From NCBI RefSeq assembly GCF_024437735.1, contig NZ_JANFQO010000013.1, positions 1 through 64,000 of the forward strand: a stretch of 64,000 nt of DNA. Direction: 5' to 3'. The position numbers were made by a program, and so were the translations under genes. Position 1 is the stretch's first letter; each line of letters starts with the position of its first letter. Of the stretch, positions 49,176 through 57,542 are shown in pieces. A model generated the notes under the pieces. That model was not told where the DNA came from. It saw only the letters and a list, made by a program, of their open reading frames with translations, and ran no database searches. Source of the DNA: Tahibacter harae (GTDB lineage Bacteria > Pseudomonadota > Gammaproteobacteria > Xanthomonadales > Rhodanobacteraceae).

Positions 49176-51758
49176 ATGCGCGGTCCAGCAGGAAACTACA
49201 CCTTGTCCGGTATTCTGGTCGTCGAACGCTCAACGACGCTGAGCCATCTGCTCAAGCGCACCCTGGCGGCTGCCGCGCTCACGCCGCGCAGCGAGCTGGC
49301 GGCGTACCTGGACACTGTCGACCACCTCAGGCATTCGCAGGAGCTGACTCAGCCCTACGGCATGCTCATCGTCGGCGTGCCGGCGCGGCCCACGCGCGAT
49401 TGCCTGGCCCTGCTCGACTTCCTCGCCGGCGAAAGCCAGCGCAGCCTGCCGGTGCTGCTGATGGTGCACGAGCAGAGCGCCGACCTGGACAACTGGGTGC
49501 GCCAGCGCGGCAAGGCGGCGATCGTGCTGTGGACCCAGTTCAGCCGTATCCCCGCCGTGCTGGCCCAGCTCGAACCGCGGCCGGAACAGCTGGCGGCCCA
49601 GCCCGAGGCGGCCGCGGTGCCGTCGCAGGGTATACGAATACTTTTTGTGGACGATTCGCAAAGTGTGCGTCTCGCCTACCAGCAGCTGCTGGAGCGCCAG
49701 GGCTATGCCGTGGCCACCGCCGGCACCCTGGGCGAGGCCGCGGACAAGGCCGCGAAGGAAACCTTCGACCTGGCCATCGTCGATTACTTCCTGCCCGACG
49801 GCAACGGCGACGAACTCTGCCGCAGCCTGTCCGGCCTGCCCGGCGCGCCGACCCTGGCCGTCATCACCGGCACCTACCGCGAAGACATCATCGTCAAAAG
49901 CCTGGACGCCGGCGCGATCGAGTGCATGTTCAAGAACGAGGCCAAGGAACTGTTCCTGGCCCGGGTCAAGACCTTGTCGCGCCAGATCCAGATGCAGAAA
50001 TCGGTCGAGGCCGAGCGCCAGCGCCTGGACGGCATCCTCGGTTCGGTCGGCGATGGCGTCTACGGCGTCGACCAGCAGGGCGTCATCACCTTCATCAATC
50101 CCACCGGCCTGCGCCTGCTCGGCTATTCCGAGGAGGAGCAGCTCATCGGCAAGACGGCCCAGGGCCTGATCCACCAGGCGGCGGAGGAAGGCGACGAGGG
50201 CGGCGAATCCGGCCTGGGCCAGGCCTATACCGCGGGCAATTCGCTCAAGGGTCACGAGACCGTGTTCTGGCGCCGCGACAGGACCGGCATGACGGTGGAA
50301 TGTTCGGTGCTGCCACTGGCGATACAGAACCGGCGCCAGGGTTCGGTCGTGGTGTTCCGCGACATCTCCGAGCGCAAGAGCGCCGACAGCCTGCGCTGGG
50401 AAATGACCCACGACAAGCTCACCGGCCTGGTCAATGCGCGTCATTTCACCCACCAGGTGGCGCAGGAACTGCTGCGCCGGCGCGAGGCCGGCGGCTATTC
50501 CGCCATCCTTTATATAGATCTCGACCGCTTCAGCGCCATCGTCGACGCCGCCGGCGTGCCGGCCAGCGAGCGCCTGCTGGTGGAGATCGCCACCGTGTTG
50601 GGCAAGCGCCTGCGCGAGCACGACGTACTGGCGCGCATCGAGGGCGACCGGCTCGCCCTGATGCTGTCCGGCGTGCAATTGGAAAACCTGTTCCCGCTGG
50701 CCGACAGCTACCGCGAGCTGCTGCACCAGTGCAAATACGAGTCCGGCGGCGTCAGCCGGCCCATCACCGCGTCCATAGGCGTGGCGGTGATCAGCCGCGA
50801 CACGCCCTCGGCCGAATACGTGGTCGAACACGCGCGCCTGGCCTGCCGTACCGCCAAGCAGCGCGGCCGCGACCAGACCGAGATCTACGTCGGCGAGCAC
50901 GACGCGCGCATCGCGCGCGAGATCGAGGCCGGCTGGACCGAGCGCCTGCGCCAGGCCATGGAGCAGGAACGCATCGTGCTGCTGGTGCAGCCCATCGTGC
51001 CCATCGCCGCATTGCCGCGTACCGAGAGCGCGGTGGTGCAGCGCCAGGGCTGGCGCGTCAACGGCTCGGGCACGGCGGGCCAGGAATACCTGTTTGAAAT
51101 CCTCATCCGCATGGTCGGCAAGGACGGTCAGCTGATCTCGCCGGGCGTGTTCGTGCCGCTGGCCGAGCGCGTCGGCATGATGCCCAAGCTGGACCTGTGG
51201 GTGCTCAACCGCCTGCTGCGCTACCTCGCCGGCGTGCGCGGGGTGAAGGCGCCGGTCGCCTTCCACGTGAACCTGTCCAACATGACCCTGGCCGATCCGG
51301 ACTCGCTCAAGCTGATCGAGGCGGCCATACGCACTTCCGGCGTACCCGCGCGGCAGCTGGTGTTCGAAATCACCGAGACCTCCGAACTCACCAGCCTGCA
51401 CAGTGCGCGCAAGTTCATCTCGGCGCTGAAGAAACTGGGCTGCCGCTTCGCCCTGGACGATTTCGGCACCGGCTTCTCCAGCTTCACCCACCTGCGCCAC
51501 CTGCCGGTGGATTTCGTCAAGGTCGAGGGCAGCTTCGTGCAGGGCATGCCGGGCAGCGAACTGGACCGCAAGATGGTCGGTTCCATCACCCAGCTAGCCC
51601 AGTCGCTCAAGCTGCGCGTCATCGGCGAACACGTGGACAGCTTCTCCACCCTGGAAGCTTTGCGCGTCTCCGGTGCCGATTACGCCCAGGGCAATTACCT
51701 CGGCGAACCGCGTCCGCTGCGCAGCGTGGATTTCGCGGCGCTGTTTCCGCACGGCTGA
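49176..51758 (+). CDS. REC-REC-PAS-GGDEF-EAL cyclic-di-GMP protein, GGDEF degenerate
   Basis: An 860-residue protein. Residues 10-130 are a receiver-like domain without a recognisable phosphoacceptor Asp. Residues 152-270 are a full receiver (RILFVDDSQ, phospho-Asp203 in IVDYFLPDGNG). A coiled coil (about 265-285) and a PAS domain (286-400) follow. In the GGDEF domain the active site is RIEGDR (489-492), lacking GG(D/E)EF, so cyclase activity is unlikely; it may bind GTP. The EAL domain begins with EIL (641-643) and keeps HVNLS, FEITET, DDFGTGFSS (761-769), VKVEG, IGEH and QGNYLGEP, so most catalytic residues remain. The layout resembles FimX-like regulators of pili and surface behaviour. ATG at 49176. 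Confidence 0.85.
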   Translation: MRGPAGNYTLSGILVVERSTTLSHLLKRTLAAAALTPRSELAAYLDTVDHLRHSQELTQPYGMLIVGVPARPTRDCLALLDFLAGESQRSLPVLLMVHEQSADLDNWVRQRGKAAIVLWTQFSRIPAVLAQLEPRPEQLAAQPEAAAVPSQGIRILFVDDSQSVRLAYQQLLERQGYAVATAGTLGEAADKAAKETFDLAIVDYFLPDGNGDELCRSLSGLPGAPTLAVITGTYREDIIVKSLDAGAIECMFKNEAKELFLARVKTLSRQIQMQKSVEAERQRLDGILGSVGDGVYGVDQQGVITFINPTGLRLLGYSEEEQLIGKTAQGLIHQAAEEGDEGGESGLGQAYTAGNSLKGHETVFWRRDRTGMTVECSVLPLAIQNRRQGSVVVFRDISERKSADSLRWEMTHDKLTGLVNARHFTHQVAQELLRRREAGGYSAILYIDLDRFSAIVDAAGVPASERLLVEIATVLGKRLREHDVLARIEGDRLALMLSGVQLENLFPLADSYRELLHQCKYESGGVSRPITASIGVAVISRDTPSAEYVVEHARLACRTAKQRGRDQTEIYVGEHDARIAREIEAGWTERLRQAMEQERIVLLVQPIVPIAALPRTESAVVQRQGWRVNGSGTAGQEYLFEILIRMVGKDGQLISPGVFVPLAERVGMMPKLDLWVLNRLLRYLAGVRGVKAPVAFHVNLSNMTLADPDSLKLIEAAIRTSGVPARQLVFEITETSELTSLHSARKFISALKKLGCRFALDDFGTGFSSFTHLRHLPVDFVKVEGSFVQGMPGSELDRKMVGSITQLAQSLKLRVIGEHVDSFSTLEALRVSGADYAQGNYLGEPRPLRSVDFAALFPHG

Positions 51759-52189
51759 GGCCGTCCGCCCGGAGTGACCGGGCCGCTGTGCTTTGCTTTC
51801 CGGTCGCGAACGGCCCGGCGATGAGGCAGTCCGCCGAAGGGCGTCGCAGTTTCACATCTGCGCCTCGCGGCGTTCGCCCGTCCGGTTTCAGTACGTAAGC
51901 ACCTTTCAGCCGCCCGCGTAGGGGGAAAAAGCCTGCTCGCCCGTCCAGTCAGCGGTGATTTCAGCGTGAAGGACGCGGCTGGCCCGCATGCTGCAAACGC
52001 TGTCGCGGCTGCCGGCCGGAGTCACATGAGGAAACTGTGAACCAGGTCCGTGACTTCCGCGACGCTGTTCAGCGACAGTTTTATCCCGTTAAGGAATAAT
52101 TAATTCGCGTTTTATCATGAGACTGGATCGCGGTCTGGTCGGGGCAATTAAGAATAAGTCGTAACCTCTTGAAAAAAGAGGGATTTAAC
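51759..52189 (+). other. 431-base gap, AT-rich at its 3' end
   Basis: No coding region or named riboswitch recognised. A short GCCCGG/CCGGGC hairpin (51767-51783) is just after the preceding stop. The last 120 bases (about 52070-52189) are AT-rich against a GC-rich genome, with ATAATTAATT and TTTTATCAT, so this likely carries the promoter and leader of the small SPFH gene. Candidate -35/-10 elements are not convincing enough to place. Confidence 0.5.
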
Positions 52190-52660
52190 ATGTCACAGAA
52201 TTTGCTGTTACTGGTCCTGAGTTCCGCCGTCCTGATTGCGCTGTTTTCGGTCAAGCGCATCCCGGAAGGCACTGTCTACACCCTGCGCCGCTTCAACGGC
52301 CAGGCGCGCACGCTGCAGCCCGGCACCCATCTCATCTGGCCGCTGCTTGAGCGTGTAGTCCACCGCATTTCCCTGACCGGCCACGTGCTGCCCCTCGACG
52401 AGCTGTTCCCGCTGCACAGCGGCAGCGCCCGGCTCAGCGGCAAGATCTACTGGCAGGTGCTGGATGCGGCCCGCGCCGATGCGCTGATCGACCGCGCCGA
52501 CGAACTGATCCGCGCCCGCGCGCTGAACGCCGCCCGCGCCGTGGACAACCCGGCCGAGGAAACCACCGAGGCGCGCAACAGCAGGCTCAAGGCCGCCCTC
52601 AACGACAGCCTGCGCGACGTCGGCATCGTCGTCACCCGGGTCCAGATCGCCCTGGCCTGA
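52190..52660 (+). CDS. Short SPFH/band-7-like membrane protein
   Basis: A 156-residue protein. An N-terminal hydrophobic helix (NLLLLVLSSAVLIALFSV) is followed by KRIPEGTVYTLRRFNGQARTLQPGTHLIWPLLERVVHRISL, the first half of an SPFH domain, and then an altered second half (SGKIYWQVLDAARADALIDRADELIRARAL... RLKAALNDSLRDVGIVVTRVQIAL). It is shorter than stomatin or HflK/C. Start: ATG 52190, preceded by AGAGGGA. A TTG seven codons upstream is unlikely. Role unknown; a terminator follows, so it is a single-gene unit. Confidence 0.75.
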   Translation: MSQNLLLLVLSSAVLIALFSVKRIPEGTVYTLRRFNGQARTLQPGTHLIWPLLERVVHRISLTGHVLPLDELFPLHSGSARLSGKIYWQVLDAARADALIDRADELIRARALNAARAVDNPAEETTEARNSRLKAALNDSLRDVGIVVTRVQIALA

Positions 52661-52702
52661 GGCCCGCAAGCCCGCCGCGGCAGCGTTTCCGCTACCTCTT
52701 CG

Positions 52703-52726
52703 AGACCCGCCACGGCGGGTCTTTTT
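52703..52726 (+). terminator. Rho-independent terminator
   Basis: Stem AGACCCGC / GCGGGTCT with a CACG loop, followed by TTTTT (52722-52726), between the short SPFH gene and rsmG. Confidence 0.9.
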
Positions 52727-52796
52727 GTGTCTGTGACTGGATTTTAGCCACCGCGGCCCGGATACTTGCCGGCCTTTTCGATACGGACGGCCTGCG

Positions 52797-53426
52797 ATGG
52801 CGGAACGTGATCGGCTGCGTCACCGGCTCGATGAAGGCCTCGCGGCCCTGGGCCAGGATCTGCCGGCAGCGCTACGTGAGCGGCTGATCGACTATGTCGA
52901 GCTGCTGGCGCGCTGGAACGCCGCCTACAACCTGACGGCGGTGCGCGATCCGGGGGAGATGGTGCATCGCCACCTGCTCGATTCGCTGGCGATAGCGCCT
53001 CACGTCAGCGGCGCCACGCTGGCCGACCTGGGCAGCGGCGCCGGCCTGCCGGGCATTCCCCTGGCGCTGGTCGCGCCGGAACGCCAGGTGACCCTGGTCG
53101 ATTCCAACGGCAAGAAGGCGCGGTTCCTGCGCGAGGCCGTGCGCACGCTGAAGCTGGCCAATGTGCGCGTCATCGAAGGCCGCGTGCAGGATGTGCCGGG
53201 ACAATTCGATTGCATCACCGCGCGCGCGTTTGCCACGCTCGCGGACATGCTGAACTGGGCCGGCGGACTGCTGGCCGAGGGCGGCAGCTGGCTGGCCATG
53301 AAAGGCCGCCTGCAGGAAGAAGAAATCGCGGCCTTGCCGGCCGGGTTCCAGATAGCCCGGATTCTGCCCTTGCAAGTGCCGGGCAGCGAAGGCGAACGCC
53401 ACCTCATCGTTGTACGCAGGGCTTGA
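52797..53426 (+). CDS. rsmG: 16S rRNA (guanine-527-N7)-methyltransferase
   Basis: A 209-residue GidB/RsmG protein modifying G527 of 16S rRNA. SAM motif ATLADLGSGAGLPGIPLAL, then LVDSNGKKARFLREAV, ITARAFATLADML, GGSWLAMKGRLQEEE. The ATG follows directly on the family's usual start. It precedes parA (16 bases) and parB, the classic rsmG-parA-parB order also seen near replication origins. Confidence 0.95.
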   Translation: MAERDRLRHRLDEGLAALGQDLPAALRERLIDYVELLARWNAAYNLTAVRDPGEMVHRHLLDSLAIAPHVSGATLADLGSGAGLPGIPLALVAPERQVTLVDSNGKKARFLREAVRTLKLANVRVIEGRVQDVPGQFDCITARAFATLADMLNWAGGLLAEGGSWLAMKGRLQEEEIAALPAGFQIARILPLQVPGSEGERHLIVVRRA

Positions 53427-53442
53427 ACAGACCGGTTTTCCC

Positions 53443-54231
53443 ATGACGCGCATCATTGCCATCACGAACCAGAAGGGCGGAGTCGGCAAGACCACCACCG
53501 CCGTCAATCTTGCCGCGGCCCTGGCCGAGACCCGGCGCAAGATCCTGCTGGTCGACCTCGATCCCCAGGGCAATGCGACCATGGCCTCCGGCGTGGACAA
53601 GCGCCAGGCCAAGCCCAACGGCTACGAAGTGCTGCTGGACGAGGCGCCGATCGAACGCGCCATCGTCACCACCGAGGCCGGCTTCGACCTGCTGCCGGGC
53701 AGCTCCGACCTGACCGCGGCCGAACTCAAGCTGATGGACGCGCTGGCGCGCGAGAGCCGCCTCAAGGAACAGCTGGCCAAGCTCGGCGACACCTACCACA
53801 CCATCCTGATCGACTGCCCGCCGACCCTGCACCTGCTGACCATCAACGCGCTCAGCGCGGCGCACGGCGTGCTGATCCCGGTGCAGTGCGAATATTTCGC
53901 GCTGGAAGGCCTGGCCAGCCTGCGCGAGACCATCGAGGCCGTGCGCCGCCGCCTCAACCCGCGGCTGGAGATCGACGGCCTGCTGCGCACCATGTACGAC
54001 GTGCGCAACAACCTGGCCAACGAAGTCTCCGCCCAGCTCACCAAGCATTTCGGCGACAAGGTGCTGCGCTCGATCATCCCGCGCAACATCCGCCTGGCCG
54101 AGGCGCCCAGCCACGGCAAGCCGATCAACCTGTACGACCGCGAATCGCGCGGCGCCATCGCCTATCTCGGCCTGGCCGGCGAGATGCTGCGCCTGGAGCG
54201 CGGCGCGGCGGCGGCCCAGCAGCACCACTGA
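53443..54231 (+). CDS. parA: Chromosome-partitioning ATPase ParA
   Basis: A 262-residue Soj/ParA ATPase. Deviant Walker A KGGVGKTT (about 11-18), Walker A' region LVDLDPQGNATMASG, Walker B LIDCPPTLHLLTINAL, and the conserved NLANEVSAQLTKHFGDKVL, IPRNIRLAEAPSHGKPI. It binds DNA non-specifically as an ATP dimer and is driven by ParB. The ATG at 53443 gives MTRIIAITNQKGG; an upstream alternative would add 11 residues. ParB begins 8 bases after its stop. Confidence 0.95.
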   Translation: MTRIIAITNQKGGVGKTTTAVNLAAALAETRRKILLVDLDPQGNATMASGVDKRQAKPNGYEVLLDEAPIERAIVTTEAGFDLLPGSSDLTAAELKLMDALARESRLKEQLAKLGDTYHTILIDCPPTLHLLTINALSAAHGVLIPVQCEYFALEGLASLRETIEAVRRRLNPRLEIDGLLRTMYDVRNNLANEVSAQLTKHFGDKVLRSIIPRNIRLAEAPSHGKPINLYDRESRGAIAYLGLAGEMLRLERGAAAAQQHH

Positions 54232-54239
54232 GGATCATC

Positions 54240-55112
54240 ATGTCGGCAGCCAAGAAACGGGGACTGGGACGCGGCCTGGACGCGCTGCTGGGCAGCCTGG
54301 AACCGGAGACCGCCGAGGCGGCCGACGGCGCCAGCGCGCTGCGCCAGATCGCGGTCGGCAAGATCTTCCCCGGCAAGTACCAGCCGCGCCAGACCATCGA
54401 TCCGGAAAAACTCGAAGAACTGGCCGCCTCGATCAAATCCCAGGGCGTGATCGAACCCATCGTGGTGCGTGCCGCCGGCGACCGCTTTGAACTCATCGCC
54501 GGCGAACGCCGCTGGCGTGCCACCCAGCTGGCCGGCCTGAGCGAGATCCCGGCCCTGGTGCGCGAAGTCGACGACCGCGCCGTCGTCGCCATCGCCCTGA
54601 TCGAGAACATCCAGCGCGAGGAACTCACCCCGCTGGAGGAAGCCCAGGCGCTCAAGCGCCTGATCGACGAATTCGATCTCACCCACCAGCAGGTCGCCGA
54701 CGCCGTCGGCCGCTCGCGCGCGGCGGTGTCCAACCTGCTGCGCCTGATGGAGCTGCCGGCCGAGATCAAGCAGCTGCTGGAACACAAAAAGCTGGACATG
54801 GGCCATGCCCGCGCCCTGCTCACCCTGCCCGAATCCCTGGCCCTGGGCCTGGCGCGCCAGGCGGCCGAACACGGCTGGTCGGTGCGCGAGCTGGAAGACG
54901 CCGCCCGCGCCGCGCAGACCGAGCCGCGCGTGCTGGCAGCCAAGCCGGCCGCGCCGCCGCGCGATCCGAATGTCGAATCGCTGGAGCGCGAGCTGTCCGA
55001 CCGCATCGGCGCCCGCGTCGCCATCACCCACGCCCGCAACGGCCGCGGCAAGCTGACCATCCGCTACCACAGCCTGGAAGAACTCGACGGCATACTCGCG
55101 CGCATCAAGTGA
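54240..55112 (+). CDS. parB: Chromosome-partitioning protein ParB
   Basis: A 290-residue protein. The N-terminal CTPase/ParB core (IFPGKYQPRQTIDPEKLEELAASIKSQGVIEPIVVR, IAGERRWRATQLAGL, IENIQREELTPLEEAQAL) precedes a helix-turn-helix (THQQVADAVGRSRAAVSNLLRLMELP) and a C-terminal dimer domain (NVESLERELSDRIGARVAITH). It binds parS sites; none was convincingly seen in this window. It follows parA by 8 bases. Confidence 0.95.
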   Translation: MSAAKKRGLGRGLDALLGSLEPETAEAADGASALRQIAVGKIFPGKYQPRQTIDPEKLEELAASIKSQGVIEPIVVRAAGDRFELIAGERRWRATQLAGLSEIPALVREVDDRAVVAIALIENIQREELTPLEEAQALKRLIDEFDLTHQQVADAVGRSRAAVSNLLRLMELPAEIKQLLEHKKLDMGHARALLTLPESLALGLARQAAEHGWSVRELEDAARAAQTEPRVLAAKPAAPPRDPNVESLERELSDRIGARVAITHARNGRGKLTIRYHSLEELDGILARIK

Positions 55113-55162
55113 GCGCCGTTGTCGTGGCCGCGTGAAAGGGATTCGCCGCAGCGAGGGTCTAT

Positions 55163-55675
55163 ATGCGGGTGAGCAGCCGACAACGCCAATTCGACGCCCT
55201 GGTCCGGGCGCACAGCGGCGATCTGTACCGCTACGCCTATTGGCTGTGCGGCGATTCCGCCCTGGCCCAGGACCTGACCCAGGAAGCCTTCCTGCGCGCC
55301 TGGCGCTCGCTGGACAGCCTGCGCGAGACGGATGCGGCCAAGGCCTGGCTGATCACCATTCTGCGGCGCGAACACGCGCGCCTGTACGAACGCAAAAGCT
55401 TCGACACCACCGACATCAGCGAGCTGGAACTGGACGACCGCGATCTGCTGACCCCCGAACAACTGGGCGAGGACTCCATCGTGCGTGCGGCCATGCTGCA
55501 ACTGGAACCCAAATACCGCGAACCGCTGCTGTTGCAGGTGCTGGGCGGCTTCAGCTGCGAGGAGATCGCCAGCGAGCTGGGCCTGGGCGCCGCCGCGGTG
55601 ATGACCCAGCTGTTCCGCGCGCGGCAGAAGCTCAAGAGCCTGCTCGGCGGCGAACGCAGCGAGGCCAGCGCATGA
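55163..55675 (+). CDS. ECF-type RNA polymerase sigma factor
   Basis: A 170-residue factor with sigma-2 (DSALAQDLTQEAFLRAWRSLDSL; AKAWLITILRREHARLYER) and sigma-4 (PKYREPLLLQVLGGFSCEEIASELGLGAAAVMTQLFRARQKLK) regions. The spacing and ribosome-binding site GAGGG favour ATG 55163. Its stop overlaps the start of the anti-sigma gene (ATGA). The pair is independent of the other ECF system in this window. Confidence 0.93.
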   Translation: MRVSSRQRQFDALVRAHSGDLYRYAYWLCGDSALAQDLTQEAFLRAWRSLDSLRETDAAKAWLITILRREHARLYERKSFDTTDISELELDDRDLLTPEQLGEDSIVRAAMLQLEPKYREPLLLQVLGGFSCEEIASELGLGAAAVMTQLFRARQKLKSLLGGERSEASA

Positions 55676-56394
55676 ACTGCCTGGAATACCGCCGCCTGCT
55701 CGCCAGCGACCCGCGCCGCGAAAGCGCGGCGATGCAGGCGCACCGGCGCGAATGCTCCGGCTGCGCCGCGCACCATGCGCGCGCGCTGGGCTTCGAACTC
55801 GCGCTGAAGCGCTCCCTCAGCGTGCCGCTGCCCGACGGCCTGGCCGAACGCATCCTGCTGGCCCAGACCACGGCCGAGCGCGGCAACCGCGGCCGCAGCC
55901 GGCGCCGCCTGGGCTGGATCGCGGCGGCCGCGGTGCTGCTGGCCGTCATCGGCCTGGGCAGCTATCAGCTGCGCCTGTTCTCCGCCCTGCCGGAACAGCT
56001 CATCACCCACCTCGGCCACGAGCCCGAATCCCTGCTCACCCGCGCCGCCTTGCCTGAGAAGGACGTGCTGCAGCGCTTCACCCAGCGCGGCGTACGTCTG
56101 GCCGGGCCGCTGCCGGCCGGTATCAGCTATGCCCAGCCCTGCCCGGTCGGCCTGCTGCCGTCGGTGCACATGGTCATGCCCGAGCCGGAAGGCCCGGTGA
56201 CCGTGTTCTTCCTGCCCAGCCACCAGGAGCGGCGCGGCGACTACAGCCGCGGCAGCATGCGCGTGCGCGCCGTGCCCATGGCCGGCGGCACCCTGGCCCT
56301 GGTCGCCGCCGATGACGGCCGCTTCGACGCCCTGGAAAGCAGCTGGCGGCGCAGCCTGGAAGGCGAGGCCGAAGTCGCCGCCGGCAGCCGCTGA
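55672..56394 (+). CDS. DUF3379-like anti-sigma factor with zinc motif
   Basis: A 240-residue protein. The N-terminal ZAS-type motif is present (Cys3, then His24-x3-Cys28-x2-Cys31: QAHRRECSGC), followed by a basic stretch and one transmembrane helix (LGWIAAAAVLLAVIGLGSYQL, about 83-103), and a periplasmic domain of about 135 residues. ZAS proteins bind their sigma factor with the N-terminal helices; release is by periplasmic signalling or thiol oxidation. The ATGA overlap with the sigma gene confirms the pairing. Confidence 0.88.
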   Translation: MNCLEYRRLLASDPRRESAAMQAHRRECSGCAAHHARALGFELALKRSLSVPLPDGLAERILLAQTTAERGNRGRSRRRLGWIAAAAVLLAVIGLGSYQLRLFSALPEQLITHLGHEPESLLTRAALPEKDVLQRFTQRGVRLAGPLPAGISYAQPCPVGLLPSVHMVMPEPEGPVTVFFLPSHQERRGDYSRGSMRVRAVPMAGGTLALVAADDGRFDALESSWRRSLEGEAEVAAGSR

Positions 56395-56473
56395 GCCCGC
56401 GCCTCCGCAGCGTTTGGGCCTGGGCGGCGCTCCGGCGATAATGCGCGCCGCATACGCTCCCGGATTCCCCGCA

Positions 56474-57193
56474 ATGCCCCAGCTATCCGTCGTCGTGCCG
56501 GTGTTCAACGAGCGCGACAATGTAAAACCGCTGATCGACGAGATCGTCGCCGCCCTGCGCGGCCGGCAGGATTTCGAGATCGTCTACGTCGACGACTGCA
56601 GCAAGGACGACAGCCTGGCCGTGCTGCAGGGCCTGCGCCCGGCCGTACCGGAGCTGCGCATCATCAGGCACATTTCGCAGAGTGGACAAAGCACGGCGGT
56701 GCGCAACGGCGTCAAGGCCGCGCGCGGCGCCTGGATCGCCACCCTCGACGGCGACGGCCAGAACGACCCGGCCGACATACCCAAGCTGATTGCCGCGCGC
56801 GACGCCGGCCCGGCCGACGTCAAGCTCTACGCCGGCTGGCGCATCAACCGCCAGGACACCGGCAGCAAGCGCTGGGCGTCGAAGATCGCCAACGCGATCC
56901 GCTCGCGCCTGCTGCGCGACTCCACCCCGGACACCGGCTGCGGCATCAAGCTGTTCGAGCGCGAAGCCTTCCTGGACCTGCCCTACTTCAACCACATGCA
57001 CCGCTACCTGCCGGCGCTGATGCAGCGGTCCGGCTGGAAGACGGTCAGCGTGCCGGTCAACCACCGCGCGCGCGGTGCGGGCGTGTCCAAGTACAACAAC
57101 CTCAACCGCGCCCTGGTCGGCATCGCCGATCTGCGCGGCGTGGCCTGGCTGATCCGCCGCGCCAAGCGCACTGCGGTGGAAGAACTGCAATAA
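56474..57193 (+). CDS. Family 2 glycosyltransferase (dolichol-phosphate-mannose synthase type)
   Basis: A 239-residue GT-A enzyme. Motifs: LSVVVPVFNERDNVKPLIDEIVAAL, VYVDDCSKDDSL, the DxD-like LDGDGQNDPADI and VNHRARGAGVSKYNNLNRALVGIADL. It lacks a C-terminal membrane segment, as in the single-domain polyprenyl-phosphate sugar transferases. Substrate likely GDP- or UDP-sugar to polyprenyl phosphate. ATG at 56474 gives the canonical MPQLSVVVPVFNE. Confidence 0.9.
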   Translation: MPQLSVVVPVFNERDNVKPLIDEIVAALRGRQDFEIVYVDDCSKDDSLAVLQGLRPAVPELRIIRHISQSGQSTAVRNGVKAARGAWIATLDGDGQNDPADIPKLIAARDAGPADVKLYAGWRINRQDTGSKRWASKIANAIRSRLLRDSTPDTGCGIKLFEREAFLDLPYFNHMHRYLPALMQRSGWKTVSVPVNHRARGAGVSKYNNLNRALVGIADLRGVAWLIRRAKRTAVEELQ

Positions 57194-57542
57194 CCAGCCT
57201 GCGCAGCGGCCAGCGGCGAATTCGTGCTGGCCGTGGACCGCGCGCGCAATGCCAGCAGCGGCATGTACCTGATCCGGTTCGCCGTGCTGGACAGCGGCTC
57301 CTGCGCGCCGCCGTTCGCCCGCCTGGCAGACCCGGATCTGCCGGGAGCCGCCCGCGGCGATAGCGGCCGCCACGGCGCGGAGCCCGCCGCGCCGGGGCTT
57401 CAACCCCGCCACCGCTGCGCCATCCGTTGCAGCGCTCCGGCCCGGTTGGCCGGCGGCCGCGCCGCTTTTCGCCCACGGCGCGCCATTCGCCGGCCCCAGC
57501 ATGACCGGGCCGCAACCACCAAAAACAGAGGGGAGTCAGTCC
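57194..57542 (+). other. 349-base gap after the GT2 gene
   Basis: No gene recognised. The stretch directly after the glycosyltransferase stop, in the same frame, reads GEFVLAVDRARNASSGMYLIRFAVLDSGSC without a start; this might be a remnant of an older coding sequence but has no recognised family and is not annotated as one. GAGGGGAG lies just before the next ATG. Confidence 0.4.

Noticed and set aside
51260-51280. CCACGTG-like palindrome resembling parS
   Set aside because: It is inside the EAL coding sequence (the conserved HVNLS codons) and matches parS only in its core.
51759-52189. Possible cyclic-di-GMP riboswitch in the gap after the EAL gene
   Set aside because: No GEMM consensus elements could be identified.
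57194-57542. Continuation of the glycosyltransferase frame after its stop
   Set aside because: Codon use is only briefly gene-like, there is no start codon or domain, and the glycosyltransferase is already complete.
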